A DNA stretch of 64,000 nt, taken from contig NZ_CP040968.1 in assembly GCF_006365315.1 (NCBI RefSeq), positions 930,001-994,000 on the forward strand. Reading direction: 5' to 3'. Below the pieces are notes generated by a model. The model was not told the DNA's origin. It was given only the letters and a program-made list of their open reading frames with translations, and made no database searches. The position numbers and the translations under genes are program-made. How positions within the stretch are numbered: the stretch's first letter is position 1; the number at the start of each line of letters is the position of its first letter. Shown piece after piece: positions 28,643 through 37,716 of this stretch. This DNA is from Candidatus Methylopumilus universalis (GTDB taxonomy: Bacteria > Pseudomonadota > Gammaproteobacteria > Burkholderiales > Methylophilaceae).

Positions 28643-29350
28643 ATGCTTTATTTAAGATCTATTATTTTTTTAATTGGTATGTGGATTTTTACTATTCCAT
28701 TTACTTTGGCATCCCTTCTTACATTTCCGTTTCCAGCCATTACAAGGTATAAATTTATTTCAATTTGGGCAAAAACAATGCTATATTGGCTTCGAATTTC
28801 CTGTAATCTAAATTTTGTTGTCAAAGGGGAGCAAAACATAGGTTCAACTGCATCGATTGTACTTTCAAAACATCAATCAGCATGGGAAACGCTTGCTTTT
28901 CAAAAAATATTTCCTCCGCAAGTTTGGGTACTTAAAAAAGAATTATTATGGGTTCCGTTTTTCGGATGGGGCCTAGCCATGACATCCCCCATCGCCATTA
29001 ATCGCAAAGCAGGACGTAAATCTCTAGAACAAATTCTTACGCAAGGTCTCGATCGACTTAAAAAAGGTTTTTGGATTGTCATGTTTCCTGAGGGCACGCG
29101 GACCCTTCCAGGACAAAAAGGTAAATATCACATTGGTGGCGCTTGGGTTGCTTCAAAAACAAATACGCAAGTCATTCCTGTTGCTCATAATGCAGGTTTA
29201 TTTTGGCCAAAAAATTCAATTCTTAAAAAACCAGGAACTATTCAAGTCAGTATCGGCGAAGCTATAGATGTAAACAATAAAGAACCTGATGAAATTATTA
29301 GGCTTACCGAAAATTGGATTGAAAAAGAGGTTTTACATTTAAATGATTAA
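28643..29350 (+). CDS. plsC: 1-acyl-sn-glycerol-3-phosphate acyltransferase
   Basis: 235 residues from ATG 28643. The frame extends back into gmhB to 28490, but the upstream part is a shadow of gmhB, and MLYLRSIIFLIGMWIFT is the natural N-terminal membrane segment. PlsC makes phosphatidic acid. Motif I is KHQSAWE, i.e. His-X4-Glu rather than the usual His-X4-Asp; motif III is MFPEGTRT. The Glu variant is, as far as I recall, frequent in betaproteobacterial PlsC, so activity is not doubted. It overlaps the next gene by 8 bases. Confidence 0.9.
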   Translation: MLYLRSIIFLIGMWIFTIPFTLASLLTFPFPAITRYKFISIWAKTMLYWLRISCNLNFVVKGEQNIGSTASIVLSKHQSAWETLAFQKIFPPQVWVLKKELLWVPFFGWGLAMTSPIAINRKAGRKSLEQILTQGLDRLKKGFWIVMFPEGTRTLPGQKGKYHIGGAWVASKTNTQVIPVAHNAGLFWPKNSILKKPGTIQVSIGEAIDVNNKEPDEIIRLTENWIEKEVLHLND

Positions 29351-30065
29351 TTTAAAACCTACCAATCTTGAGTTATTTTTACCTAGCGGTAAAAAAATTA
29401 AATACCTTCTAAAAAGAAGAAATCGAAGAACTATTGGTTTGAAAGTAGATCACGATGGCCTTGTTATTCATGCGCCTATTCTTATTCCTAGATCTCGCAT
29501 TGAAGAACTTATTGCGCCAAAACTTGATTGGATTCAAGAGAAGCTCTCCCTTCAATTAAACAAGAAAAAGAAAATCAATTGGAAAACAGGTGAATTAATT
29601 CACATTTTGGGTAATAAAGTTATTCTCAGTCTTAAGGCGAGCAAAACAAACTCGGTTCTGCAAGATAAAGACATACTTCATGTCGATACAAATCGTGTGA
29701 ATGATCAAGTGCATTCCGCTAAGCTCGTATCCAAATGGTTAAAAGAAAAAGCATTGAAAGATTTTGTTCGAAGAGTAGAAGTATTTAGCGTTAAACTTAA
29801 TGTTCATCCTTCTAGCGTTTACCTCTCAAATGCAAAATCTAGATGGGGAAGCTGTAACTCTAAAAGAGAAATTAGACTTAATTGGAGGCTAATCCAAGCG
29901 CCCCCACATATTATCAATTATGTGATCTGTCATGAATTAGCTCACCTAAAAGAAATGAACCATTCAAATCGTTTTTGGGAAGAAGTAGAAAAAGTACTTC
30001 CTGAATATCGCTCATCAGAAAAAGAACTCAAAACGCTCTCAAGCGACTTGTATCTTATTGGCTAA
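29343..30065 (+). CDS. YgjP-type metal-dependent hydrolase (DUF45/M48-like)
   Basis: 240 residues. The C-terminal zinc-peptidase motif CHELAHLKEMNHS (HExxH with a later His) and SRWGSCNSKREIRLNWRL are diagnostic of the YgjP/WLM-related family. No signal peptide or membrane segment, so cytoplasmic. Substrate unknown. Its TAA stop shares 4 bases with the TAG stop of the convergent SCO gene. Confidence 0.85.
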   Translation: MINLKPTNLELFLPSGKKIKYLLKRRNRRTIGLKVDHDGLVIHAPILIPRSRIEELIAPKLDWIQEKLSLQLNKKKKINWKTGELIHILGNKVILSLKASKTNSVLQDKDILHVDTNRVNDQVHSAKLVSKWLKEKALKDFVRRVEVFSVKLNVHPSSVYLSNAKSRWGSCNSKREIRLNWRLIQAPPHIINYVICHELAHLKEMNHSNRFWEEVEKVLPEYRSSEKELKTLSSDLYLIG

Positions 30066-30637
30066 ATAAGCTTTGCGAGGTCGCTCGCTAAGTCTTCAGG
30101 TTTTTGTCCGTTACTTATATGAAGCTTAATGCTCCCCTTCTTATCAATAACATACAAACCTGCACTATGATCAATCGTGTAGCCGGCTTTACTTCCGTCA
30201 TTCACTTTTTTATTAAAAATCTTTAATTGATTTGCAACTTTATCGATATCACTCTCTGTTCCAGTAAGTCCTAGGAAAGAACTATTAAAGGTTGGAATAA
30301 ATTTCTTCAAAACATCCTCGGTATCGCGCGCTGGATCTAAGGTAATAAAAATAACTTGCACTGCTGAGGCATTATCCTTGAGGAGAACCATTGTTTTTTT
30401 AAGATCAGTCAAAGTTGTAGGGCATATATCAGGACAATGCGTAAAACCAAAGAAAAGCACTACGACTTTACCTTTAAAGTCTTCTAAAGTTCTTATGCGC
30501 CCATTAAAGTCTTTTAAACTAAAAGCCGTGTCCATACGAACAGAGCTTATATCTGTACCCACAAAAGTCTGTTGATTAGAGTTTTGACAAGAGACAAGAC
30601 AAATGAGGATTAAAAATAAAAGTACAATTTTTTTCAT
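30062..30637 (-). CDS. SCO1/SenC-type copper chaperone lipoprotein
   Basis: 191 residues. A lipoprotein signal (LLFLILICLVSC) places it on the periplasmic face. The thioredoxin-like fold carries the copper-binding CPDICP motif and the distant His in TIDHSAGLYVID. SCO proteins help metallate the CuA site of cytochrome oxidase and buffer thiol redox state. It stands alone, divergent from ilvE; no oxidase genes are in the window. Confidence 0.92.
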   Translation of the reverse strand: MKKIVLLFLILICLVSCQNSNQQTFVGTDISSVRMDTAFSLKDFNGRIRTLEDFKGKVVVLFFGFTHCPDICPTTLTDLKKTMVLLKDNASAVQVIFITLDPARDTEDVLKKFIPTFNSSFLGLTGTESDIDKVANQLKIFNKKVNDGSKAGYTIDHSAGLYVIDKKGSIKLHISNGQKPEDLASDLAKLI

Positions 30638-30737
30638 AATATGTTTCTCAATAAAAGCGATTCATTTTATCATGTTAATAAATGATAATTAAGCATCAAA
30701 AAAACCTAACGAAGATTCACCAATTTTAAGGAAAACT

Positions 30738-31670
30738 ATGGCAATCCCAAGTTCAATGGAAGACCGTGACGGACACATTTGGTTTGATAACAAAATGACG
30801 CCTTGGCGTGAGGCTAAAACTCATGTGCTTACTCACACTCTTCACTATGGTATGGGTGTGTTTGAGGGAGTAAGGGCCTATAAAACCAATGAAGGCACTG
30901 CCATTTTTAGACTCAAAGAACATACGGATCGATTCTTTAATTCTGCGCATATTCTTGGAATGAAAATGCCTTATGACAAAAATGTCATTATGGATGCTCA
31001 CAAAAAAGCCGTTAAAGAAAATAAATTAGAATCGGCTTACATTAGGCCTATGGCATTTTATGGCGCTGAAGCCATGGGAATTTCTGCAAAAACTTTATCG
31101 ACACATGTCATCGTTGCAGCATGGGAATGGGGCGCTTATATGGGCAAAGAAGCCCTTGAAAATGGCATTCGCGTAAAAACATCGTCTTTTTCAAGACATC
31201 ACGTCAACATCACCATGTGTAAAGCAAAAGCAAATGGTAACTATATGAATTCAATTCTCGCGCATCAAGAAGCATGTCAAGACGGCTATGACGAAGCATT
31301 ATTGCTTGATGTAAATGGTTTGGTTACTGAGGGTTCAGGTGAAAATATATTTATCGTCAAACATAACAAACTGATGACGCCTGATCTTACGAGTGCATTA
31401 GAGGGTATTACCCGCGATACGATCATTCAAATTGCAAATGATTTAAAAATACCAGTGATTGAAAAAAGAATCACACGAGATGAAGTCTATACTGCTGATG
31501 AAGCTTTCTTTACAGGAACAGCTGCGGAAGTTACGCCTATTAAAGAACTAGACAGAAGAATGATTGGCAAAGGCCATCGCGGAGAAATAACTAAAGAATT
31601 ACAAAGTATTTATTTTGATGCTGTTACAGGAAAATCAAAAAAATATGCAGATTGGCTTACTCACGTTTAG
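30738..31670 (+). CDS. ilvE: Branched-chain amino acid aminotransferase
   Basis: A 310-residue class IV PLP aminotransferase for the last step of Val, Ile and Leu synthesis. Signatures: HYGMGVFEGVRAY, IRPMAFYGAEAMG, the PLP lysine in MCKAKANGNYMNS, and EGSGENIFIV. An AAGGAA Shine-Dalgarno precedes the ATG. The zinc-finger protein gene follows 3 bases later, and leuA of the same pathway is at 56.7 kb. Confidence 0.96.
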   Translation: MAIPSSMEDRDGHIWFDNKMTPWREAKTHVLTHTLHYGMGVFEGVRAYKTNEGTAIFRLKEHTDRFFNSAHILGMKMPYDKNVIMDAHKKAVKENKLESAYIRPMAFYGAEAMGISAKTLSTHVIVAAWEWGAYMGKEALENGIRVKTSSFSRHHVNITMCKAKANGNYMNSILAHQEACQDGYDEALLLDVNGLVTEGSGENIFIVKHNKLMTPDLTSALEGITRDTIIQIANDLKIPVIEKRITRDEVYTADEAFFTGTAAEVTPIKELDRRMIGKGHRGEITKELQSIYFDAVTGKSKKYADWLTHV

Positions 31671-31673
31671 CAC

Positions 31674-31835
31674 ATGAATAATAAAGTGATAAGCGTAGAT
31701 AAAAAAAGTCTTCCATTGTTTTGTCCTACGCAAAAAGAAAATTTATTCTCATCTCATCCAAGGGTGTTTTTAGATATCACGCAAACGGGCATGGTGTCCT
31801 GCCCCTATTGCGGTACAACTTATAAGCTAAAATAA
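31674..31835 (+). CDS. Small zf-CHCC-type zinc-finger protein
   Basis: A 53-residue protein: an internal Cys (PLFCPTQ), a His (SSHPRVF) and a C-terminal CPYCGTTYKLK. The spacing fits the zf-CHCC domain (NDUFS6-like), a family often found just after ilvE in Betaproteobacteria. ATG at 31674, 3 bases after ilvE; the stop is one base from the murI stop on the other strand. Function unknown. Confidence 0.8.
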   Translation: MNNKVISVDKKSLPLFCPTQKENLFSSHPRVFLDITQTGMVSCPYCGTTYKLK

Positions 31836-31836
31836 A

Positions 31837-32646
31837 TTAAACCCAAAGACCTCTGTAATTAAAGCTTTCCGGGCCTTGCCCCCAAAGTTCCGCTATAACC
31901 TTATCCGCATTTTGATCTAAGCTATTTGTCCAGAAATGAGTTGTCCCTGAGGCGCTATTTTGATTTAGTAAATCCTTTTCTATTAATACATGTTTTAAAT
32001 AACTTGCTACTGCTTCGCCTGTGTCTACAATCTTAATATGATCCTGTATTAATGTTTGAATTACGGGCTTTAAAAAAGAATAATGCGTACACCCCAGCAC
32101 TAGGGTATCAATTTTTTCTTTTAAAAGAGGGTCGATATACTTTTTTAAAAGTGCAATAAGCGCTGGACTACCTAAATCACCTTGCTCAATAAGTTCAACC
32201 AAGCCAAAACATGGCTGCGTAATAAAATGAATATCATTACTATGGTGTTCGAGAAGTGCTGAAAATTTTGCACTTAATAAAGTGCCTGATGTTGCCAATA
32301 TGCCAACTATTTTATTTTTTGACATCAGTGAGGCGGGCTTAACTGCTGGCTCCATACCTATAATCGGAAAATGAAAGCGTTCTCTAAGTATCTGAATTGA
32401 GGCAGCTGTAGCTGTATTACAAGCTACGACAATGCACTTAACGTCTTGTTTATTTAAAAAATCAAAAGCAGTTAAGACGCGACGCGTAATTTCTTCGTTT
32501 GATTTTTCACCATAAGGTGCAAACTTAGAATCTGCAACATAAATGAGATTCTCATGAAGCAAATGCGCTCTTATACACTTAAGAACTGAAATGCCCCCTA
32601 CTCCGGAATCAATCACACCAATAGCATTATTTTGAGATGGAGACAT
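31837..32646 (-). CDS. murI: Glutamate racemase
   Basis: A 269-residue cofactor-independent racemase giving D-Glu for peptidoglycan. Both catalytic cysteines are present (VVACNTATA and LGCTHYSFL), as is the N-terminal IGVIDSGVGGISVLK. It is divergent from the adenosyltransferase gene, with an 80-base spacer. Confidence 0.95.
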   Translation of the reverse strand: MSPSQNNAIGVIDSGVGGISVLKCIRAHLLHENLIYVADSKFAPYGEKSNEEITRRVLTAFDFLNKQDVKCIVVACNTATAASIQILRERFHFPIIGMEPAVKPASLMSKNKIVGILATSGTLLSAKFSALLEHHSNDIHFITQPCFGLVELIEQGDLGSPALIALLKKYIDPLLKEKIDTLVLGCTHYSFLKPVIQTLIQDHIKIVDTGEAVASYLKHVLIEKDLLNQNSASGTTHFWTNSLDQNADKVIAELWGQGPESFNYRGLWV

Positions 32647-32725
32647 GGGTTTAATCTAAAGTTTTATTCAAATCTAAATATAGATGATAGCAAGCTTAAT
32701 GTACAATAGATTGAAAAGGAAAATC

Positions 32726-33274
32726 ATGGGTTACCGTTTATCAAAAATATTCACCAGGGGTGGAGACAAAGGATCCACAGGCCTCGGCGATGGATCAAAG
32801 ACTAGTAAATTTAGCGATCGTATCGTAGCCTTAGGTGCGATAGACGAGCTTAATTCAATGATTGGGCTTATGCTTACAGAAAGTCTCCCGCCAAAAATCA
32901 ATAAAATTTTAACTGTTGTACAGCATCACCTATTTAACTTAGGTGGCGAAATATCAATGCCAGGACACAAAATTATCCTAAAAAATGATGTTCTTGAATT
33001 AGAAGAAATTATCACCTCATACAATAAAGATTTACCTCCCTTGAAAGAATTTATTCTTCCGGGAGGCTCAAGAGCTGCAGCATTTTGTCATATGGCCAGA
33101 ACAATTTGCAGAAGATCCGAACAAGCTATATTTAAACTCAACGCAAAAGATCCGATTAACGCTTACTCTCTTCAGTTTATTAATAGGCTCTCAGATCTTT
33201 TATTTGTGCTTGCGAGAGTTATCAATAAACATAAAAAAGTTAAAGACGTTTTTTGGAAAAAAGATATTAGTTAA
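32726..33274 (+). CDS. Cob(I)alamin adenosyltransferase, PduO type
   Basis: 182 residues from ATG 32726, chosen because AAAGGAAA lies just upstream and because MGYRLSKIFTRGGDKG is the normal family start; an in-frame codon at 32684 would add 14 unsupported residues. PduO-type enzymes transfer the adenosyl group of ATP to cob(I)alamin. Motifs: TRGGDKGSTGLGD, GAIDELNS, FILPGGSRAAAF, RTICRRSEQA, NRLSDLLFVLAR. It implies use of adenosylcobalamin by the cell. Confidence 0.92.
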   Translation: MGYRLSKIFTRGGDKGSTGLGDGSKTSKFSDRIVALGAIDELNSMIGLMLTESLPPKINKILTVVQHHLFNLGGEISMPGHKIILKNDVLELEEIITSYNKDLPPLKEFILPGGSRAAAFCHMARTICRRSEQAIFKLNAKDPINAYSLQFINRLSDLLFVLARVINKHKKVKDVFWKKDIS

Positions 33275-33289
33275 TACAGATCTTCATTA

Positions 33290-34552
33290 ATGTCATCGAC
33301 CCCTCCTATACTTAAAGCCTTTTTTAAAAAATTTAAAAAAACTAAAAAATCTAACTTTGAAATCGATTTCAAAAAAATTGATATCAGTCTTATCAGCGTT
33401 CATGCAATCAAAACCATAGAAGTTCTAGAAGATAACGGTTTTGAAGCTTACCTTGTAGGAGGAGCAGTCAGAGATCTTCTTTTTGGGATTAAGCCAAAGG
33501 ACTTTGACGTAGTTACAAACGCTACGCCCGATCAAATACATCATTTATTTAGGCGCTCTAGGATGATCGGACGACGTTTCAAATTAGTTCATGTGATATA
33601 CGGACGAGAAGTCATTGAAGTCTCTACATACCGCTCCCAGCAAAAAGAAATTCCTCAGCCTGATGGTTCTATGATTAGGGATGATAATCATTACGGAACC
33701 ATAGAAGAAGATGCGATGCGACGCGACTTCACTATTAATGCAATGTTTTATAGTCCAACGAATCATAAGCTTGTTGATTTTCATGAAGGACTAGAAGATC
33801 TTAAACATGGGATTATTCGGATGATTGGCGATCCAGAAAAACGCTATCAAGAAGACCCTATTCGTATATTAAGAGCATTCCGTGTATGTGCAAAACTCAA
33901 TATGACTCTTCATAACCCTTCAAGAAGTCCTATAAAAAAAATTATCCCTCTACTTCATGACATTCCTCATTCAAGGCTGTTTGATGAAGTTATTAAATTT
34001 TTCTTAACAGGTCACGCATTAAACAGCTATAAAGTAATGCAAGATGAAAGTATCTACTCACAGTTTTTCTTATCACCAACATTTAAATCAGAAGAAATTA
34101 ATTTTTTCATTTCGAATGGCCTTAAAAATACTGACTTAAGAATTAACCAAGACAAGTCATGTAACCCGAGTTTCTTATTTTCATTTTTATTGTGGCATCA
34201 AGTTCATTTATTGTGGGACCAATACAAAGTCGAGCTTAAACATTCTATAGCGGGCCTTAACCAAGCGATTGATGAAGTGATCGAAAAACAAATTAAACTT
34301 TTCCCTATTCATAAACGCTTCACAATTACTATGAAAGAAATATGGCGATTGCAGCCACGATTTGAAAATCAATCTCCAAAAAAAATATACCGATTATTGC
34401 TTCATCCAAGATTCAGGGCTGCTTATGACTTTATGCTATTGCGATGTCAATCTAATCAGCTTGATCAGAGTATCGGCATATGGTGGACAAGTTTTATCGA
34501 TGCTGATCACCATGAAAAATCATTAATGGTTAAACAACTTACCCGCAAATAA
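33290..34552 (+). CDS. pcnB: Poly(A) polymerase I
   Basis: A 420-residue class II nucleotidyltransferase that adds 3' poly(A) tails to RNA. The catalytic block is LVGGAVRDLLFGIKPKDFDV, followed by RRSRMIGRRFKLVHV, the RRDFTINAMFY motif and a basic C-terminal region (RFENQSPKKIYRLLLHPRFRAAYD) typical of PAP rather than CCA-adding enzymes. folK follows by 6 bases, the standard proteobacterial pair. Confidence 0.93.
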   Translation: MSSTPPILKAFFKKFKKTKKSNFEIDFKKIDISLISVHAIKTIEVLEDNGFEAYLVGGAVRDLLFGIKPKDFDVVTNATPDQIHHLFRRSRMIGRRFKLVHVIYGREVIEVSTYRSQQKEIPQPDGSMIRDDNHYGTIEEDAMRRDFTINAMFYSPTNHKLVDFHEGLEDLKHGIIRMIGDPEKRYQEDPIRILRAFRVCAKLNMTLHNPSRSPIKKIIPLLHDIPHSRLFDEVIKFFLTGHALNSYKVMQDESIYSQFFLSPTFKSEEINFFISNGLKNTDLRINQDKSCNPSFLFSFLLWHQVHLLWDQYKVELKHSIAGLNQAIDEVIEKQIKLFPIHKRFTITMKEIWRLQPRFENQSPKKIYRLLLHPRFRAAYDFMLLRCQSNQLDQSIGIWWTSFIDADHHEKSLMVKQLTRK

Positions 34553-34558
34553 TCAAAG

Positions 34559-35044
34559 ATGGGCACCTTAGCTTACATTGCAATAGGAAGTAATCTTGCA
34601 AATCCACTAAATCAAGTTACCTCTGCATTCAATGAAATTGGAAACATGCCCAAAAGCAGACTTATAAAAAAATCAAGTTGCTATAGCAGTTCGCCTCTAG
34701 GTTATAAAGACCAACCCGACTTTATAAATGCTGTAGTATCAATTGAAACTGATCTCAGCCCTCATCAGCTCTTAACGGAACTACAAATGATAGAAATCTC
34801 ACACAAAAGAGAGCGTCCATTCCCTAACGCGCCTAGAACGCTTGATTTAGATATTCTTCTTTATGGGGACATGAGGCTGGTTGAGCCTAAACTTACGATA
34901 CCGCATCCAAGAATGCATGAGCGGGCCTTTGTTATTTTCCCCTTACAAGAAATTAATGAAAATATTTCTATTCCCCCTTTCGGAGATATCGCTAAAATAG
35001 CCAAAGGATTAGACCCAGAAAATACTAAACGCATAACTCTATGA
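34559..35044 (+). CDS. folK: HPPK, 6-hydroxymethyl-dihydropterin pyrophosphokinase
   Basis: 161 residues in folate synthesis. The N-terminal AYIAIGSNLANP, the loop RERPFPNAPRTLDLDILLYG with catalytic Asp residues, and the PHPRMHERAFV end are diagnostic. The stop overlaps the start of the deoxynucleoside kinase by 4 bases (ATGA). Confidence 0.96.
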   Translation: MGTLAYIAIGSNLANPLNQVTSAFNEIGNMPKSRLIKKSSCYSSSPLGYKDQPDFINAVVSIETDLSPHQLLTELQMIEISHKRERPFPNAPRTLDLDILLYGDMRLVEPKLTIPHPRMHERAFVIFPLQEINENISIPPFGDIAKIAKGLDPENTKRITL

Positions 35045-35688
35045 ATATTTTTGATAGATTTCCTTATATCGTAGTTGAAGGGCCTATTGGCTCAGGAAAA
35101 TCAACGCTAGCAAAAATTTTAGCTGACCGATTTTCAGTCAATTTTTTAAGCGAAAAAGCCGAAAAAAATCCTTTTTTGCCAAAGTTTTATGAAGACATGA
35201 AGCGCTATGCTTTATCAACTCAGTTATTTTTTCTTTTTCAAAGAGCGGATCAGATCCAAAAAATTTCACAGATAGATATGTTTAAAGAATCAACGATTGC
35301 TGACTTTTTTCTTGAAAAAGATCCTATCTTTGCAAAAATTAATTTAGATCAAGAAGAGTTTAATCTTTACCATCAAATCTTTTCCCACTTGCAATTAAAA
35401 GCTCCAAAACCAGATCTCATTATTTATATTCAAACATCGATAGAAACTCTAGAAAAAAGAATTAAAGATAGAAGCATTGATTTTGAGATGGATATTTCAA
35501 CTGAATATTTAGAAGCGATTGCTGAATCATATAGCCAATTTTTTCATAGTTATGATCACTCACCTGTTTTAATTCTTAACAATGAAAATTTAAATATTCT
35601 CAAAGATAAAAATGCAATTGATCTCTTGGTTGAACGAATCATGAACATCAAAAGTAATCGTGAGTTTTTTAATCCTCAGCTTCTATGA
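35041..35688 (+). CDS. Deoxynucleoside kinase family protein
   Basis: A 215-residue P-loop kinase: Walker A VEGPIGSGKSTLAKIL, then ADFFLEKDPIFA in the position of the nucleoside-binding ExR/D segment, and a lid region EKRIKDRSIDFE. The family phosphorylates deoxyguanosine/deoxyadenosine-type substrates in salvage. Its place between folK and panB is conserved in Betaproteobacteria. It overlaps both neighbours by 4 bases. Exact nucleoside specificity unknown. Confidence 0.88.
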   Translation: MNIFDRFPYIVVEGPIGSGKSTLAKILADRFSVNFLSEKAEKNPFLPKFYEDMKRYALSTQLFFLFQRADQIQKISQIDMFKESTIADFFLEKDPIFAKINLDQEEFNLYHQIFSHLQLKAPKPDLIIYIQTSIETLEKRIKDRSIDFEMDISTEYLEAIAESYSQFFHSYDHSPVLILNNENLNILKDKNAIDLLVERIMNIKSNREFFNPQLL

Positions 35689-36440
35689 ACTCAATACCTC
35701 TTAAATCTACAGTAAAAAATGGTAAAAAAATTACTATTCTCACTTGCTACGATGCATCTTTTGCAAGGCTCTTAGAGTCAATAGAAGTTGATGCTATTTT
35801 AGTGGGAGATTCTCTGGGTATGTTTATTAAGGGCGATGTGAATACGCATGATGTTTCTTTAAACGATATGATTTATCACACGAGAGCGGTCGCGCACGGT
35901 GCTAAATCTACACTAATTATCAGTGATCTACCTATCCATACTTATGAGACCAATGACCTTGCATACAAAAGTGCCATAGCGCTTATTGAAGCAGGGGCAC
36001 ATATGGTTAAGCTCGAGGGTGGTGCATCATTGGCATCTATCGTTAGCCACTTAAAAACAAAAAATATTAAAGTATGTGGTCATATAGGATATATGCCACA
36101 AAGCATTAAAGATATGGATAGCAATGAAATTCAAACTTCATTAGAAAAAACTCTAGAAACTATTGTTGAGGATGCAAAAGCGCTTGAGAAATCTGGGGCA
36201 GATATGTTGGTGCTATCTTCTGTCCCTGAGAATGTTGCCAAGAGAATTACGCAAGAAATATCTATTCCGACGATTGGATTTCATTCGGGCTCATCATGCG
36301 ATGGCGAGGTTTTTATTTTGTATGATTTATTAATAAATTCGAATACATCTCATGATCTTTATTTAAACAAAACATCCACACCAAGTAAAAATAGCGACGT
36401 CAAAAACCTTCTTTTACAGTTCATGAAAAATCATTCTTAA
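35685..36440 (+). CDS. panB: PanB-like ketopantoate hydroxymethyltransferase, divergent active site
   Basis: 251 residues, shorter than usual (about 264). By place (before panC) and fold it is PanB, which makes ketopantoate from ketoisovalerate and methylene-THF. It aligns with my recollection of E. coli PanB at a constant offset of 3: Asp42, Asp81, Lys109, Glu111 and His133 match Asp45, Asp84, Lys112, Glu114 and His136. The catalytic base Glu181, however, corresponds to Ser178 (LSSVP instead of LECVP; codon 36216-36218). The GGYKVQGR segment is replaced by unrelated residues, GIGAG reads GFHSG, and the C-terminal tail is different. It may be a specialised or replaced PanB rather than a standard one. 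Confidence 0.75.
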   Translation: MNSIPLKSTVKNGKKITILTCYDASFARLLESIEVDAILVGDSLGMFIKGDVNTHDVSLNDMIYHTRAVAHGAKSTLIISDLPIHTYETNDLAYKSAIALIEAGAHMVKLEGGASLASIVSHLKTKNIKVCGHIGYMPQSIKDMDSNEIQTSLEKTLETIVEDAKALEKSGADMLVLSSVPENVAKRITQEISIPTIGFHSGSSCDGEVFILYDLLINSNTSHDLYLNKTSTPSKNSDVKNLLLQFMKNHS

Positions 36441-36443
36441 AGT

Positions 36444-37280
36444 ATGGATGTCATTCATACTCAAAACCAATTAATTCAAACATTAAAGGGATTAACACAT
36501 ATTGCTTTTGTACCTACCATGGGGAATCTCCATGAAGGACACATTAAACTTATTCAAGAAGCGTCAAAAGTTTCAAGAAATATTGTCGTGAGCATTTTTA
36601 TTAATCCACTTCAATTTAACTCAAAAGAAGACTTTAAAAATTATCCGCGGACATTAAAAGAAGACTTATCTATACTTAAAGAATTGGACATACCTTTCGT
36701 ATTTGCTCCATTCGAAGAAGATATTCTTGATTCATTAGAAACAATTGAAATTAAGCTCCCTGGCATTGCAAACGATTTGTGTGGAAAATTTAGACCAGGG
36801 CATTTTAATGGCGTCGCCACTATTGTCTGTAAATTATTTAACCTTATTCAGCCCGACATAGCTTTTTTTGGAAAAAAGGATTTTCAACAACTTTTTTTGA
36901 TTAAAGCATTGGTAAAACAGCTTAACTATCCTATTGAAATTGTTGGAATCGATACAGTTCGAGATCATGACGGCCTAGCAAAAAGCTCAAGAAATAATTT
37001 ACTTTTCAAAGAGGATAGAAAAAAAGCCCCTCAATTATTTGAGCAATTGAATACTATGAAGGAAAAGGTGATACAAAAAACTTCTTCATTTAAAGAAATT
37101 GAAGCGCACGCATTGAGCGTATTAAATACTTCTGGATGGTCAGTCGATTATCTATCGATTCGCTCAGCTCAATCACTTGAAAATCCAGTTCATGATGAAA
37201 ATCAGATAGTTATTTTAGGAGCCGCCACCCTAGGGTCTGTTCGCCTCATTGATAATATTGAATTTTGCATCCAGGATTGA
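36444..37280 (+). CDS. panC: Pantothenate synthetase
   Basis: 278 residues joining pantoate and beta-alanine. HIGH-type motif PTMGNLHEGHIKL, FINPLQF, the block RPGHFNGVATIVCKLFNL, FGKKDFQQL and the KMSKS-equivalent LAKSSRNNLL are all present. Unlike PanB just upstream, its active site looks standard, so pantoate must reach it from somewhere. Confidence 0.96.
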   Translation: MDVIHTQNQLIQTLKGLTHIAFVPTMGNLHEGHIKLIQEASKVSRNIVVSIFINPLQFNSKEDFKNYPRTLKEDLSILKELDIPFVFAPFEEDILDSLETIEIKLPGIANDLCGKFRPGHFNGVATIVCKLFNLIQPDIAFFGKKDFQQLFLIKALVKQLNYPIEIVGIDTVRDHDGLAKSSRNNLLFKEDRKKAPQLFEQLNTMKEKVIQKTSSFKEIEAHALSVLNTSGWSVDYLSIRSAQSLENPVHDENQIVILGAATLGSVRLIDNIEFCIQD

Positions 37281-37292
37281 ACTGGCTATAAT
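37265..37292 (+). promoter_or_regulatory. Promoter upstream of panD
   Basis: TTGCAT (37265-37270), a 16-base spacer and TATAAT (37287-37292), starting inside the panC end. Transcription would begin near 37299, about 30 bases before panD, separating panD-rsfS-rlmH from the pcnB-panC run. Confidence 0.65.
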
Positions 37293-37329
37293 AGGACATC
37301 CTTTATACCTGGTTTTGTAGCCCAAATAT

Positions 37330-37710
37330 ATGCAAAGAATCATGCTCAAATCTAAACTTCATCGTGTTCAAGTTACGCATTCCGAACTTGAATATGAAGG
37401 CTCATGTGCGATTGACGAAACATTGCTTGAGGCAGCTCAAATTAGAGAATATGAGCAAATTGCTATCTACAATATTACGAACGGCGAACGTTTTACAACA
37501 TACGCTATTAAGGCACAAAAAAATTCAGGTGTTATTTCGATTAATGGAGCAGCAGCGCACAAAGCTAACCCTGGTGATCTTATTATTATTGCAACCTATG
37601 CAAATTACTCTGAGCTAGAGCTAGAAAAATATAAACCAGCGCTTATTTACGTTAACGAAAAAAACCAGATTATTGCAAAAAAAGATTTTATTCAGATTCA
37701 GGCTGCTTAA
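37330..37710 (+). CDS. panD: Aspartate 1-decarboxylase
   Basis: A 126-residue pyruvoyl enzyme making beta-alanine for pantothenate. The self-cleavage site YEGSCAID (Gly-Ser) is intact; the Ser becomes the pyruvoyl group. [13 protein letters not shown] and [12 protein letters not shown] are typical. No Shine-Dalgarno is obvious before the ATG; an in-frame ATG four codons on (MLKSKLH) is possible. Confidence 0.95.
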   Translation: MQRIMLKSKLHRVQVTHSELEYEGSCAIDETLLEAAQIREYEQIAIYNITNGERFTTYAIKAQKNSGVISINGAAAHKANPGDLIIIATYANYSELELEKYKPALIYVNEKNQIIAKKDFIQIQAA

Positions 37711-37716
37711 TCATCA

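Noticed and set aside
28867-28890. Loss of PlsC activity from His-X4-Glu
   Set aside because: The rest of the acyltransferase motifs are intact, and Glu at this place is, as I recall, common in related enzymes.
30638-30737. Riboswitch or attenuator before ilvE
   Set aside because: Only about 100 AT-rich bases with no recognisable structured aptamer or leader peptide.
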